Below, piece by piece: positions 47,154 through 56,195 of a stretch of DNA of 64,000 bases. Under the pieces are notes generated by a model that did not search any database, was not told where the DNA came from, and saw nothing but the letters and a program-made list of their open reading frames with translations. How positions within the stretch are numbered: the first letter of the stretch is position 1; each line of letters opens with the position of its first letter. The DNA is from Streptococcus oralis. Its GTDB lineage: Bacteria > Bacillota > Bacilli > Lactobacillales > Streptococcaceae. Position numbers and translations under genes: made by a program. The stretch covers positions 1 to 64,000 of the forward strand of contig NZ_JAHZPJ010000009.1 of assembly GCF_019929345.1 (NCBI RefSeq), given 5' to 3'.

Positions 47154-47270
47154 TAAGGTTTTAATAGAAAATACGAACATTCCCTTTCAAATAAAAAGAA
47201 AGGATAAATGACAAGGAATTATATACAATCTCCTCATTCAGATACGGACCGAAATCTATCTCTTCAGCGC

Positions 47271-49730
47271 CTACTTGTTTCTTTTGTTTATCAATGTCAA
47301 TTTTGATAAGTCTTGTGTAGTGCTACTAAAGTCAAAAGTCGTTTTATCAGTTGCTGACTCTGAAGCGACTAAATCAGTTGAAACTTCTTGGCTAACGCTG
47401 AGAGATTCTGCTATCACCAAACTTTGAGAAGACGATTCAGAAGCAGATAGACTAAGGGAGTGCTCAAGCGACAAACTTTGGGACACCGACTCCAATACAG
47501 AGAAACTATGCGATAAGGATGCCGCTTGGCTCAGAGACTCTTCTACATAAATACTGTGCGAAGTTGAGGCTGAAACAGATGCTCTATAGGATTCTGATTC
47601 CGAAACGGACAGACTGTGAGACTCTGAAGCTGCTTGGCTTAGAGATTCCTCTACATAAACACTGTGCGAAGCTGAGGCTGAAACGGATGCTCTATAGGAT
47701 TCTGATTCCGAAACGGACAGACTGTGGGACTCTGAAGCTGCTTGGCTTAGAGATTCCTCTACATAAACACTGTGCGAAGCTGAGGCTGAAACAGATGCAC
47801 TATAGGATTCTGATTCCGAAACGGACAGACTGTGAGACTCTGAAGCCTCTTGGCTTAGAGATTCCTCTACATAAATACTGTGCGAAGCTGAGGCTGAAAC
47901 AGATGCACTATAGGAGGCTGATTTCGAAACAGACAGACTGTGGGACTCTGAAGCTGCTTGGCTTAGAGATTCCTCTACATAAACACTGTACGAAGTAGAA
48001 GCTGAAACAGACAAGCTAGTGGATGCCGACTCTAAAACGGATAGACTGTGAGACTCTGAAGCTGCTTGGCTCAGAGACTCTTCTACATAAATACTGTGCG
48101 AAGCTGAGGCTGAAACAGATGCACTATAGGATTCTGATTCCGAAACGGACAGACTATGAGACTCTGAAGCTGCTTGACTTAGAGATTCCTCTACATAAAC
48201 ACTGTGCGAAGCTGAGGCTGAAACGGACAGACTGTGAGACTCTGAAGCTGCTTGGCTCAGAGACTCTTCTACATAAACACTGTACGATGTAGAGGCTGAA
48301 ACAGATGCACTATAGGATTCTGATTCCGAAACGGACAGACTGTGAGACTCTGAAGCTACTTGACTTAGAGATTCCTCTACATAAACACTGTACGAAGCTG
48401 AGGCTGAAACAGATGCTCTATAGGATTCTGATTCCGAAACGGACAGACTGTGAGACTCTGAAGCCTCTTGGCTTAGAGATTCCTCTACATAAACACTGTG
48501 CGAAGCTGAGGCTGAAACAGATGCACTATAGGAGGCTGATTCCGAAACGGACAGACTGTGAGACTCTGAAGCCTCTTGGCTTAGAGATTCCTCTACATAA
48601 ATACTGTGCGAAGCTGAGGCTGAGGCTGAAACAGAAAGGCTAAGCAAGTGAGAACCATACTGACTTAGAGATTGTTCAAGAAAGGCACTTTGTGATTCGA
48701 ACTCTGAAATAGCAAAACTAAGAGATTCTTCAACTGATGAAGTCTGTAGTTCCACTTGAGAAAGGCTGATTAATTCAGTTTCTGAAACGGATGCACTTAG
48801 AGAGATTGCAGCCTCGGCGCTCAGTGATTGTCCCGCTGAACGGCTAGCTGAGGCTGACTCTGAAAAACTAAGAGATGTTTCGCGAGATAAAGTCTGCGAC
48901 TCTACTTGAGAGAGACGGGTTGAGTCGGATTCTGAGATAGAAACACTTAACGATGCTGCAGTCTTAGCGCTCAGTGATTGCTCTGCTAAACGGCTGGCTA
49001 AGGCTGACTCGTGGGATAAAGTCTGTGACTCTACTCGAGAAAGACTAGCCGAGTCGGATTCTGAGATAGAAACACTTAACGATGCTGCAGTCTTAGCGCT
49101 CAGTGATTGCTCTGCTAAACGGCTGGCTAAGGCTGACTCGTGGGATAAAGTCTGTGACTCTACTCGAGAAAGACTAGCCGAGTCGGATTCTGAGATAGAA
49201 ACACTTAGCGATGTTGCAGTCTTAGCGCTCAGTGATTGCTCCGTTGAACGGCTGGCTGAGGCTGACTCAAGAACAGATAAACTACTTGATGTTTTTTTGT
49301 TTTCGAGGCTTAATGATAGTGAAATGGAGTCTGCTGTACTCTTCAAGCCTTTTGTTTTTCGAGAATCTATAGTTTTAGAGAGGCTAGTTTCCAAAGAATG
49401 TGATGCACTAACTGTTTGACTCTTAGCTGGTTCTTTTTCTTGAGAAAGATTAGAGTCACTTTCTGGCAATAGAGATTCTTCGGAACTGCTTTCCTCACCT
49501 ATATTCATCACATCCAAACGATCGTAGTACTGAATAGACTCTAAAGCCTTATCAATAAGAAAAGTTTCACTTTCTTCAGGAGATATACTTTCTCCTACTA
49601 CTTCTGTATCCTCACCCTCATTTTCTCTTGCAGCAGACAACTCTTCCTCTTGATTTCCTCTTTTTATGAGACGTTTAAAACCATCTAAAAATTTACGAAA
49701 CGTACCTTTAGCGTTTTCATTGTTTGACAT
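47271..49730 (-). CDS. Serine-rich repeat protein lacking a signal peptide and wall anchor
   Basis: 819 residues. A charged N-terminus (1-95) has no hydrophobic signal core and none of the long accessory-Sec signal typical of serine-rich repeat adhesins. A first repeat class of about 43 residues follows (EQSLSAKTA and SLSVSISESD), four copies and partly decayed. Then come eleven copies of a 36-residue unit containing YVEESLSQ and ASESHSLSV, one of them shortened. The C-terminus ends DLSKLTLINKRNK, without LPXTG or a membrane helix. Serine alternates with other residues, as in glycosylated adhesin stalks. There are no secA2/secY2 or glycosyltransferase genes nearby. It could be a truncated adhesin or a cytoplasmic or unconventional product. 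A perfect promoter and GGGAG RBS show it is expressed. Confidence 0.75.
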   Translation of the reverse strand: MSNNENAKGTFRKFLDGFKRLIKRGNQEEELSAARENEGEDTEVVGESISPEESETFLIDKALESIQYYDRLDVMNIGEESSSEESLLPESDSNLSQEKEPAKSQTVSASHSLETSLSKTIDSRKTKGLKSTADSISLSLSLENKKTSSSLSVLESASASRSTEQSLSAKTATSLSVSISESDSASLSRVESQTLSHESALASRLAEQSLSAKTAASLSVSISESDSASLSRVESQTLSHESALASRLAEQSLSAKTAASLSVSISESDSTRLSQVESQTLSRETSLSFSESASASRSAGQSLSAEAAISLSASVSETELISLSQVELQTSSVEESLSFAISEFESQSAFLEQSLSQYGSHLLSLSVSASASASHSIYVEESLSQEASESHSLSVSESASYSASVSASASHSVYVEESLSQEASESHSLSVSESESYRASVSASASYSVYVEESLSQVASESHSLSVSESESYSASVSASTSYSVYVEESLSQAASESHSLSVSASASHSVYVEESLSQAASESHSLSVSESESYSASVSASASHSIYVEESLSQAASESHSLSVLESASTSLSVSASTSYSVYVEESLSQAASESHSLSVSKSASYSASVSASASHSIYVEESLSQEASESHSLSVSESESYSASVSASASHSVYVEESLSQAASESHSLSVSESESYRASVSASASHSVYVEESLSQAASESHSLSVSESESYRASVSASTSHSIYVEESLSQAASLSHSFSVLESVSQSLSLEHSLSLSASESSSQSLVIAESLSVSQEVSTDLVASESATDKTTFDFSSTTQDLSKLTLINKRNK
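47490..48630 (-). repeat. 108-bp tandem repeats encoding the 36-residue serine-rich unit
   Basis: Eleven copies of a unit containing the TATGTAGAGGAATC core. One copy is 30 nt shorter. High identity between copies makes length variation by recombination likely. Confidence 0.9.
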
Positions 49731-49763
49731 AAATATTTTCTCCCTAATTTTAATGATAATACT

Positions 49764-49792
49764 ATTATAAAGGCTTGTAGACTATCTGTCAA
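49764..49792 (-). promoter_or_regulatory. Perfect consensus promoter of the serine-rich repeat gene
   Basis: Minus-strand TTGACA, 17 nt, TATAAT; start point about 30 nt before the ATG. Confidence 0.85.
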
Positions 49793-49955
49793 AACAATTT
49801 CATCAAAATAGTATTTTTAAAACAAATTCTTTAGATTGACTAGTTTCTCGCTTTAAAATCAAGTGCTTACTCTAAATTCTAAGTACTCCCAAAACTCGAA
49901 AATGTCTATCCAAAAGTGTAGAATAAGAGAGATTTGTTCCAACTCTTTTTGTACC

Positions 49956-52184
49956 TCAATTTTTTCTCCTAGTAAGATAATGAAAGCACCCAATCACCAC
50001 TGCTAGGATGGCAACATAGAGAAGCTGTTGGGCTTCTAAAGGCACAAAAGCTCCTTGCAGGATAAAAGTATTGGCAAGTACGCCAACAAGGGCTGCAAGG
50101 CTCAAAAACGTGAGTAAGAGCATCTTGTATCGATTAAAAGGTAGGCTGACCTTTGCAACTAGACACAGACCATTGATCAGGGCAAGGAGGAAGCAAATAA
50201 ATTTGACCTGACCTGGGACAGTGATAAAGAAGTTAGTCAGGAGAACACTAACAACCAGAATTCCACCACCAATCGCAGCATTAGTCAGGATATCTCTCAT
50301 AAAATGTGTGCTGACCTTTTCATTATTGGACTCAAAGGTTAGGAAGAAGGATGGAATCCCAATCGTAATGGCTGAAATGATTGTAAACTGAATGGGGATA
50401 AAGGCAAATTCCAAACCAAATATCACACTTAAAATCGCAAATACAATGGAGAAGAAAGTCTTTGTTAGAAAGAGAGAGGCGACCTTTTGGATGTTATTGA
50501 TGACCCGGCGGCCTTCCATCAAGATATCATAGAATACTACAAAGTCATCTGTGAGAAAAACAATGTTGGAGACGCTTTTGGCTGCACTAGTAGCACCATT
50601 CATAGCAAAACTAATATCTGCTTTCTTGAGAGCCAGAACATCGTTGACCCCGTCACCACTCATAGCAACTGTTTTACCAGCATTTTGCAAAACGGTCACC
50701 ATCTTTTCTTTCTGCTCAGGAGTCACGCGTCCAAAGATATCGTGTTCCAAGACCACTCTTTCAAAGTCCTCATCACTCACCTTGGTCATATCAATTGCTC
50801 GCGCTGATTCTTTAAATCCTGCTTTACGAGCCACCCCATATACAGCCACATGATTATCCCCACTGATAATCTTCACTTCAACACCTTGTGACTCGAAATA
50901 ATCAAAGGTTTCCTTGGTATTATCCTTGATCTCATCTGACAGAACGACATGCCCTAATAGTTCCATATTGACTGGGCTTGTAATCTGGTCCTTGCTATGA
51001 GCAAGCGATAAGATTCGATAACCTTGCTGTTTGAGATGTTCATAGTAAGGATCCATCGCTTTGGTAAAGCCGAGAAACTCATAAGCACCGAAGAAATATG
51101 TTCCACCCTCTTTTACTTGGACAAAGGAATACTTATTTTTACTTGAAAAGGCACCTACCTCTTGAACGTCCCACTTTTTCTCACAGGTTAAGTAAGTCTT
51201 CAGAGCCCGCGACGTCGCATTTTCATCCTCAAAATAAGACAGATAAGAAGACAGTTTCTCTGCTAGCTTATCATCTATTTCTTGGACCTTCATATTACCA
51301 GTTGTGATGGTTCCTGTCTTATCAAAACAAAGAACATCTACACGCGCCAAGGTCTCCACACAGTATAGTTCCTGCACCAAGACTTTCTTTTTAGCCAGTT
51401 TCATGGCTGCTACCGCTAGGGATACGCTAACCAGGAGAATCAATCCCTCTGGTATCATGCCGACCAAGGCACCTGAACTTCCCAAGACAATCTCAACATA
51501 AGTCCGTCCTAGACTAAAACCTCTGATATAGAGCAGAATGGCAACTGGCACCAGCAGGATAGAGACAATTTTTAAAATCTTATCCATGTAATCGCGCAGT
51601 TGAGAAGGATATTTTTTGAATTCCTTGCTGGATTTTGCGAGTTTATTGATATAACTATCTGGACCCACAGCCGTCGCCGTAACCAGACAAGTACCGCTGA
51701 CAACATTGCTTCCGCTCATCAGCTGGTCACCAACCATTTTAAAGACCGAATCACTCTCACCCGTCAGCAAGGACTCATCAACTTCAATATTCCCTTCAAG
51801 CACTTCTGCATCGACAGGTACCTGATCTCCCAGATTGAGATGCAAATATTCCCCCAGTACGATGTCTTCTGGATCAATCTCAATCGTTTGACCATCTCGA
51901 TTGACCTTGTACTTACTTTTACCAAGTAAACTTAGCTTTTCTAAGGCATTTTTTGAACGCACTTCTTGGAAGATACCGATGGCGGTATTGATAGCAATCA
52001 CACCTAAAAAGAGCATATTCTCAAATCGCATGGTTGTGGCTACCAGAACTGCCAGAGCCAAGTTCATGGCATTAAAGAAGGTAAAGATATTTGAAACGAC
52101 AATTTCCTTGGTTGTTTTGTAAGGTTTAATGTCGCTGATGTTTCGTTGACGATCCTTGATGTCTTGGCTACTTAAATACTTCAT
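49956..52184 (-). CDS. Cation-transporting P-type ATPase
   Basis: 742 residues from the ATG at 52184 (MKYLSSQDIKDRQ), where GGAG lies upstream. A longer frame to 52241 begins before the -10. Actuator loop ESLLTGESDSV, the TM4 motif MIPEGL, the phosphorylation site CFDKTGTITTG and the hinge MSGDGVNDVLALKKAD are all present. PEGL places it among Ca2+/Mn2+/Mg2+-type (P2-like) pumps, not CPx heavy-metal pumps. No metal-binding N-terminal domain. The ion is not determinable from sequence alone. Transcribed alone. Confidence 0.9.
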   Translation of the reverse strand: MKYLSSQDIKDRQRNISDIKPYKTTKEIVVSNIFTFFNAMNLALAVLVATTMRFENMLFLGVIAINTAIGIFQEVRSKNALEKLSLLGKSKYKVNRDGQTIEIDPEDIVLGEYLHLNLGDQVPVDAEVLEGNIEVDESLLTGESDSVFKMVGDQLMSGSNVVSGTCLVTATAVGPDSYINKLAKSSKEFKKYPSQLRDYMDKILKIVSILLVPVAILLYIRGFSLGRTYVEIVLGSSGALVGMIPEGLILLVSVSLAVAAMKLAKKKVLVQELYCVETLARVDVLCFDKTGTITTGNMKVQEIDDKLAEKLSSYLSYFEDENATSRALKTYLTCEKKWDVQEVGAFSSKNKYSFVQVKEGGTYFFGAYEFLGFTKAMDPYYEHLKQQGYRILSLAHSKDQITSPVNMELLGHVVLSDEIKDNTKETFDYFESQGVEVKIISGDNHVAVYGVARKAGFKESARAIDMTKVSDEDFERVVLEHDIFGRVTPEQKEKMVTVLQNAGKTVAMSGDGVNDVLALKKADISFAMNGATSAAKSVSNIVFLTDDFVVFYDILMEGRRVINNIQKVASLFLTKTFFSIVFAILSVIFGLEFAFIPIQFTIISAITIGIPSFFLTFESNNEKVSTHFMRDILTNAAIGGGILVVSVLLTNFFITVPGQVKFICFLLALINGLCLVAKVSLPFNRYKMLLLTFLSLAALVGVLANTFILQGAFVPLEAQQLLYVAILAVVIGCFHYLTRRKN

Positions 52185-52209
52185 TTCTACTCCGATATCC
52201 TTTTGTACT

Positions 52210-52215
52210 ACTATA
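52210..52215 (-). promoter_or_regulatory. -10 element of the P-type ATPase gene
   Basis: TATAGT on the minus strand; this fixes the start codon at 52184. The -35 is weak. Confidence 0.45.
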
Positions 52216-52311
52216 GTAACACATATCCTTTTCTCTGTCACTTAAAGACTCAAACTAAGAAGGACTTACTTGACAAGCATCATCTGTCGCCACTTTAAGA
52301 AGCTACTTGAA

Positions 52312-52340
52312 AAAAAGGAGGATAGGATTCCCCTAACCTC
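52312..52340 (-). terminator. Terminator of pepC
   Basis: GAGG-TAGG/CCTA-CCTC stem then TTTTTTT on the minus strand. Confidence 0.75.
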
Positions 52341-52352
52341 TTTTCTCCATGC

Positions 52353-53687
52353 TTATTCTGCCAAGGCACCCATTGGATCCCATGGTGCGAGTACGATTGG
52401 TTCTGCTTCATAGGCAGCTTGTTCTTCTGCTGTCAGCAATTCCTTACGGACAACTATTTGATAGGTGTATTCATCCATCCAAGCGTCTGAGGCAACAAAG
52501 TAGCCATCTGTACCGACCTTGTCTCCCCAAGAGTTTTCAACCTTCCACTTGGTTGACTTGCCATTTTCGTCCAAATCAACACCTGTCAAGACCATGGCGT
52601 GGGTCATCAAGCTTTCGCTGTAATCCAAACGTCCAGCCTTGTCTTGAGTGAGTTGAATATCCATGCTTGATTCGAAATCATAAACATCTGTCGCAAGGAT
52701 TCCAGCTTTGCGGTTGCTGAGCTGGCCGACATCTGAACCAAACCAAACAGTCTCACCTGCTTGCATTTGGGCAATCGCCAATTCCTTCAAGCGTTCCATT
52801 GGGACGTTGATGTAGCGAACTGCACGGCTACCAACCACATTTCCTAACATCTCAACTGTGTAAGATTTGCCGTAAGGCTTGTCAGCAGTTGGGGCATTGA
52901 TAACAGAAACATAGTCTTCTAGAGGAAGATTGACATATTTCTTGTAAAACTCTTGTGGTGTGATACCCTTTTCGCTTTGGTAGTTATCATCCTTGTCACG
53001 ATAAGCAAAGTTAAACTTACGTGGTGGAAGTCCTAAAGACATAGCAAGGAAGTTAAAGATTTCTTGCAAGAGGTCTTCTTTCTTAGCTTGAACAGTCGCT
53101 TGGTCTGCACCAGAAGCAAGCAAGTCACGCAAGATTTGGGCATCTTGACGAAGCAATTTGTTAAGGATTGCATTGAGCTCACGGCTATTGCTAGATGAAA
53201 CTGACTCAGGATAAACAGACTTAGGAACGACACCGTATTTCTCAAAGAGAGCCACAACCATATCCCATTGTCCACCGTCTTGTTGAGGTGTTTGGAGTAG
53301 AAAGCTAACCTTGCGACTCGTCAATTCTTGGTCTGCAGTAGCAATCACTTGCTCCAAGAACCAGTTAGATTTTTCATACTTGTCCCAGAAGAAGGTGTGG
53401 GCTTGTGATAATTCAAAGTTTTCCAATTTGTATTGAGAGATGAGTTTGTGGCGGAAGGTGTTGAGAGCTGCAAACATCCAGCAACGACCAGACGCTTTCT
53501 GGTTAGTAACCTTGTCCTTGGTCAAATCCAATGAGAAAACAGGCGTGTTGTCTACATGGCTTTGACGACGTTCTAGAGCTGCAAAAATTCCATTATGGCT
53601 GGCAGCATTTTCAATCGCTTGGTATTTGACATTTGCTTCATAGTTAGCAAATAGTTTATCTGTAAATGATTCTTGAATCGCGTTCAT
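52353..53687 (-). CDS. pepC: Aminopeptidase C (bleomycin hydrolase family, C1)
   Basis: 444 residues. The papain-like triad is Cys in KASGRCWMFAALN, His in LMTHAMVLTGV and Asn in WKVENSWGDKVG. PepC is a cytoplasmic hexameric thiol peptidase that removes N-terminal residues from peptides, feeding amino-acid supply. Length is normal. RBS AAAGGAGGAATCT precedes the ATG. pepC, rsuA and pepS lie together as I recall in S. pneumoniae. Confidence 0.96.
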   Translation of the reverse strand: MNAIQESFTDKLFANYEANVKYQAIENAASHNGIFAALERRQSHVDNTPVFSLDLTKDKVTNQKASGRCWMFAALNTFRHKLISQYKLENFELSQAHTFFWDKYEKSNWFLEQVIATADQELTSRKVSFLLQTPQQDGGQWDMVVALFEKYGVVPKSVYPESVSSSNSRELNAILNKLLRQDAQILRDLLASGADQATVQAKKEDLLQEIFNFLAMSLGLPPRKFNFAYRDKDDNYQSEKGITPQEFYKKYVNLPLEDYVSVINAPTADKPYGKSYTVEMLGNVVGSRAVRYINVPMERLKELAIAQMQAGETVWFGSDVGQLSNRKAGILATDVYDFESSMDIQLTQDKAGRLDYSESLMTHAMVLTGVDLDENGKSTKWKVENSWGDKVGTDGYFVASDAWMDEYTYQIVVRKELLTAEEQAAYEAEPIVLAPWDPMGALAE

Positions 53688-53713
53688 AGATTCCTCCTTT
53701 TATTCTACTGTCT

Positions 53714-53741
53714 ATTATAACTCTTTTCACAAATGAAGCAA
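53714..53741 (-). promoter_or_regulatory. Promoter of pepC
   Basis: Minus-strand TTGCTT, 16 nt, TATAAT. Confidence 0.65.
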
Positions 53742-53753
53742 CCGAAAAACTTA

Positions 53754-53782
53754 AAAAGGCAAGGACATTCTCCTCACCTTTT
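53754..53782 (-). terminator. Terminator of rsuA
   Basis: AAAGGTGAGGA/TCCTTGCCTTT stem with two wobbles, followed by TT on the minus strand. Confidence 0.65.
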
Positions 53783-53797
53783 CTAACATAATCCAAA

Positions 53798-54520
53798 CTA
53801 AGCAATACTAGCAAGGAGCTCCTCTAACTCCTCCCTAGTCAGGCGACGCCATTCTCCTCGTTCTAAGTTCTCATCCAAGGCTAGAGTTCCCATCGTCAAA
53901 CGTTGTAGGTCCACCACTTCTTTGCCACAGTAGGCCACCATTCGTTTGACCTGGTGGAACTTCCCTTCTGCAATGGTTACACGAACCAAACTTTGATTTT
54001 TTTCTGGATCTACCGACACAATCTCCAGCTTAGCTGGCTGGCAGGTAAAATCCTTGAGCGGAATGCCCTTGACAAATGTCTCCACATCTTCTTGGGTCAT
54101 AATTCCCTCGACGTGTGCCAGATAGGTCTTATCCACATGACGTTTTGGTGAAAGAAGAGCATGGGCAAGCTGGCCGTCATTGGTCAAAAGCAGGAGGCCA
54201 TGCGTGTCAATATCCAAGCGCCCTACTGGAAAAACTTCCTTGGTCCGAGCAATATCATCCAACAAGTCCAACACTGTTCTGTGTTTAGAATCCTCAGTCG
54301 CTGAAATGACTCCTTGGGGCTTGTTCATCATGTAGTAGACAAACTCTTCATACTCTAGCACTTGGCCATCAAAGCGAATCTCATCTCTTTCTTCATTAAT
54401 CTGCAATTTAGCCGACTTTTCTTTTTTACCATTTACCGTCACGCGCCCAGCCTTGAGCAAGTTTTTGACTTCTGTCCGACTCCCCACAGCACAGGCAACT
54501 AAAAATTTATCTAATCTCAT
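53798..54520 (-). CDS. rsuA: 16S rRNA pseudouridine synthase, RsuA family
   Basis: 240 residues. An N-terminal S4 RNA-binding domain (MRLDKFLVACAVGSRTEVKNL) is followed by the RsuA/RluB catalytic domain with Asp in GRLDIDTHGLLLLTNDG and the C-terminal EGKFHQVKRM motif. It modifies U516-equivalent in 16S rRNA or a 23S site; the target cannot be decided here. Its TGATATAAT ends exactly 6 nt before the ATG with no RBS, so the mRNA is probably leaderless. Confidence 0.93.
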   Translation of the reverse strand: MRLDKFLVACAVGSRTEVKNLLKAGRVTVNGKKEKSAKLQINEERDEIRFDGQVLEYEEFVYYMMNKPQGVISATEDSKHRTVLDLLDDIARTKEVFPVGRLDIDTHGLLLLTNDGQLAHALLSPKRHVDKTYLAHVEGIMTQEDVETFVKGIPLKDFTCQPAKLEIVSVDPEKNQSLVRVTIAEGKFHQVKRMVAYCGKEVVDLQRLTMGTLALDENLERGEWRRLTREELEELLASIA

Positions 54521-54526
54521 AGAACC

Positions 54527-54535
54527 ATTATATCA
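54527..54535 (-). promoter_or_regulatory. Extended -10 of rsuA, leaderless type
   Basis: TGATATAAT on the minus strand, 6 nt before the ATG; no good -35. Confidence 0.65.
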
Positions 54536-54540
54536 TACTC

Positions 54541-54575
54541 AAAAGGAGGCTGGTTCAATGACCAACCTCCTTTTC
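54541..54575 (-). terminator. Terminator of the pepS transcription unit
   Basis: AAAAGGAGG/CCTCCTTTT stem with TGGT/ACCA extension. It lies beyond the BOX element from the last gene of the unit. Confidence 0.8.
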
Positions 54576-54580
54576 TTTTC

Positions 54581-54684
54581 ATACTCTTCAAAAATCAAAT
54601 TCAAACCACGTCAACGTCGCCTTGCCGTACTCAAGTACAGCCTGCGGCTAGTTTCCTAGTTTGCTCTTTGATTTTCATTGAGTA
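54581..54684. repeat. BOX element, boxA joined to boxC without boxB
   Basis: It starts ATACTCTTCAAAAATC and includes CGTCAACGTCGCCTTGCCGTA, the boxA core used for BOX-PCR typing with one change. It ends CTTTGATTTTCATTGAGTAT, the boxC end. At about 104 nt it fits boxA plus boxC. BOX elements are imperfect palindromic repeats of the pneumococcus/mitis group. Confidence 0.88.
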
Positions 54685-54698
54685 TCAGATTTAAGAAA

Positions 54699-54929
54699 TT
54701 AACTTCCTCGTCTCCAGAAAATAGCTAAGACAACCATAGCACCTAAAACAGCTGGAACAATAGCTATCCCCGCTAGGTTTGGACCCCAAGTTCCAAAAAG
54801 TAGGTGACCCAAAGAAGCACCAATCCAGCCGAGAAACATTTTTCCAAAGCATCCCATGCTCTCTCCACGATTGGTCAAAGCACCTGCTAAGAGCCCCACT
54901 AGGAGACCAACAAACATACTTCCAAGCAT
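54699..54929 (-). CDS. Small GlsB/YeaQ/YmgE-family membrane protein
   Basis: 76 residues, three glycine-rich membrane helices (3-19, 28-46 and 50-71), with the pattern VGLLAGALTNRG then GWIGASLGHLLFGTW. Members are linked to stress responses; the annotation 'transglycosylase-associated' is historical and no activity is shown. It follows pepS by 9 nt and is last in that unit. The BOX element lies just behind it. Confidence 0.8.
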   Translation of the reverse strand: MLGSMFVGLLVGLLAGALTNRGESMGCFGKMFLGWIGASLGHLLFGTWGPNLAGIAIVPAVLGAMVVLAIFWRRGS

Positions 54930-54938
54930 TGTAACTCC

Positions 54939-56180
54939 TTAAATAGCCCAGTCTCCATTACGGAAGAGGGGTACGCGTGTTCCATCCTCACGGATACCAT
55001 CGATATCCATTTGACTCGAACCAATCATAAAATCCACGTGAACATCTGAACGGTTCAGCCCTGCAGCTTCAAGCTCTTCTTCGCTCATCTCTGCACCACC
55101 AACAACGCTGGTCGCATAGGCTGCACCGATAGCCAAGTGGTTTGAAGCATTCTCATCGAAAAGGGTGTTGAAGAAGGTAATGCCTGATTGAGAAATTGGA
55201 CTCGGATCTGGTACCAAGGCACATTCGCCCAAGGCACGCGCACCCGCATTTTCAAAGACAAGGTCTTTCATGACCTGATCACCCTTTTCAGCAGTAATGT
55301 CAACGATTTGTCCGGCTTTAAAGGTTACTTTAATGCCTTCGATGATATTTCCGTTATAGCTAAGTGGTTTTGTAGAAGTGACATAGCCATCTGCACGACG
55401 GAAGTCAGGCGCTGTGAAGACTTCCTCTGTCGGCATATTTGGCAAAAATCCTTCGCCCTGTGCATTGATGGCTCCAGCTGATTCCCAGACGTGGTTCTTA
55501 GGCAAGCCAAGTGTCAAATCAGTTCCTGGTGCTGTGTAGTGAAGGGCTGAGAATTGTTCTTTATTGAGCATTTCTGCCTTGCTCTTGAGGACGGCTGCAT
55601 GTTCTTCCCAAGCCTTAACGGGATCTTCTTCATAGACACGACAAGTTTTAAAGATTTGGTCCCAAAGGAGATCGACTGCTTCTTCATCGCTCGCAGCATT
55701 TGGAAAGACTTTCTTAGCCCACTCAAGTCCAGCAGCGGCCGCTACTGTCCAGCTAACCTTGTTGGATTGAGTTGCGATGCGCATTGGCTTCATAGCGAGT
55801 CCCATCGCTTTAGCAGAAGCTGAAAGCTTGTCAGCGTCCACTCCGTTCAAGGCACCTGGGTCAGAAGAACGGACACCGAGACGGCTAGCCTTGTTTTCCA
55901 AGAGGTAGTTCATCTCAGCAATCTTGTATTCTGGCACATTGTCCAGACGCTCCATCGGGGCGTGGAGGAATTTCTCACGATTGATGACATCATCTGTCCA
56001 CTGAACGATAACTTCGTGTGCTCCAAGTGCATAGGCTTCTTTCACGATCAAATGCGCCAACTCACGTTGCTCTACATCGATAGAGAGAGCCAAAGTGTGA
56101 CCAGGTTGCACGTTAATTCCGTTCGCAACCAACAATTTCGCATATTTTTCTAGATTTTCTTTAAAATTTGGTAAAACCAT
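54939..56180 (-). CDS. pepS: Aminopeptidase PepS (M29 thermophilic metallopeptidase family)
   Basis: 413 residues. Metal ligands expected of M29 enzymes lie in the C-terminal half (GEVFTAPDF-like TEEVFTAPDFRRADG, GECALVP, SNHLAIGAAY and DVHVDFMIG). It removes N-terminal residues, preferring Arg and aromatic side chains in relatives. Cytoplasmic; contributes to peptide nutrition. It follows a 50-residue gene by 15 nt. Confidence 0.93.
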   Translation of the reverse strand: MVLPNFKENLEKYAKLLVANGINVQPGHTLALSIDVEQRELAHLIVKEAYALGAHEVIVQWTDDVINREKFLHAPMERLDNVPEYKIAEMNYLLENKASRLGVRSSDPGALNGVDADKLSASAKAMGLAMKPMRIATQSNKVSWTVAAAAGLEWAKKVFPNAASDEEAVDLLWDQIFKTCRVYEEDPVKAWEEHAAVLKSKAEMLNKEQFSALHYTAPGTDLTLGLPKNHVWESAGAINAQGEGFLPNMPTEEVFTAPDFRRADGYVTSTKPLSYNGNIIEGIKVTFKAGQIVDITAEKGDQVMKDLVFENAGARALGECALVPDPSPISQSGITFFNTLFDENASNHLAIGAAYATSVVGGAEMSEEELEAAGLNRSDVHVDFMIGSSQMDIDGIREDGTRVPLFRNGDWAI

Positions 56181-56195
56181 TTTATTTTTCCTTTT

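Noticed and set aside
47490..48630. Regularly spaced repeats considered as a CRISPR array
   Set aside because: The repeats are in frame, coding and continuous, with no unique spacers and no cas genes nearby.
47519..48643. Plus-strand open frames rich in Leu, Lys and Cys within the serine-rich repeat gene
   Set aside because: Antisense shadows of the 108-bp repeats, without RBS or plausible protein composition.
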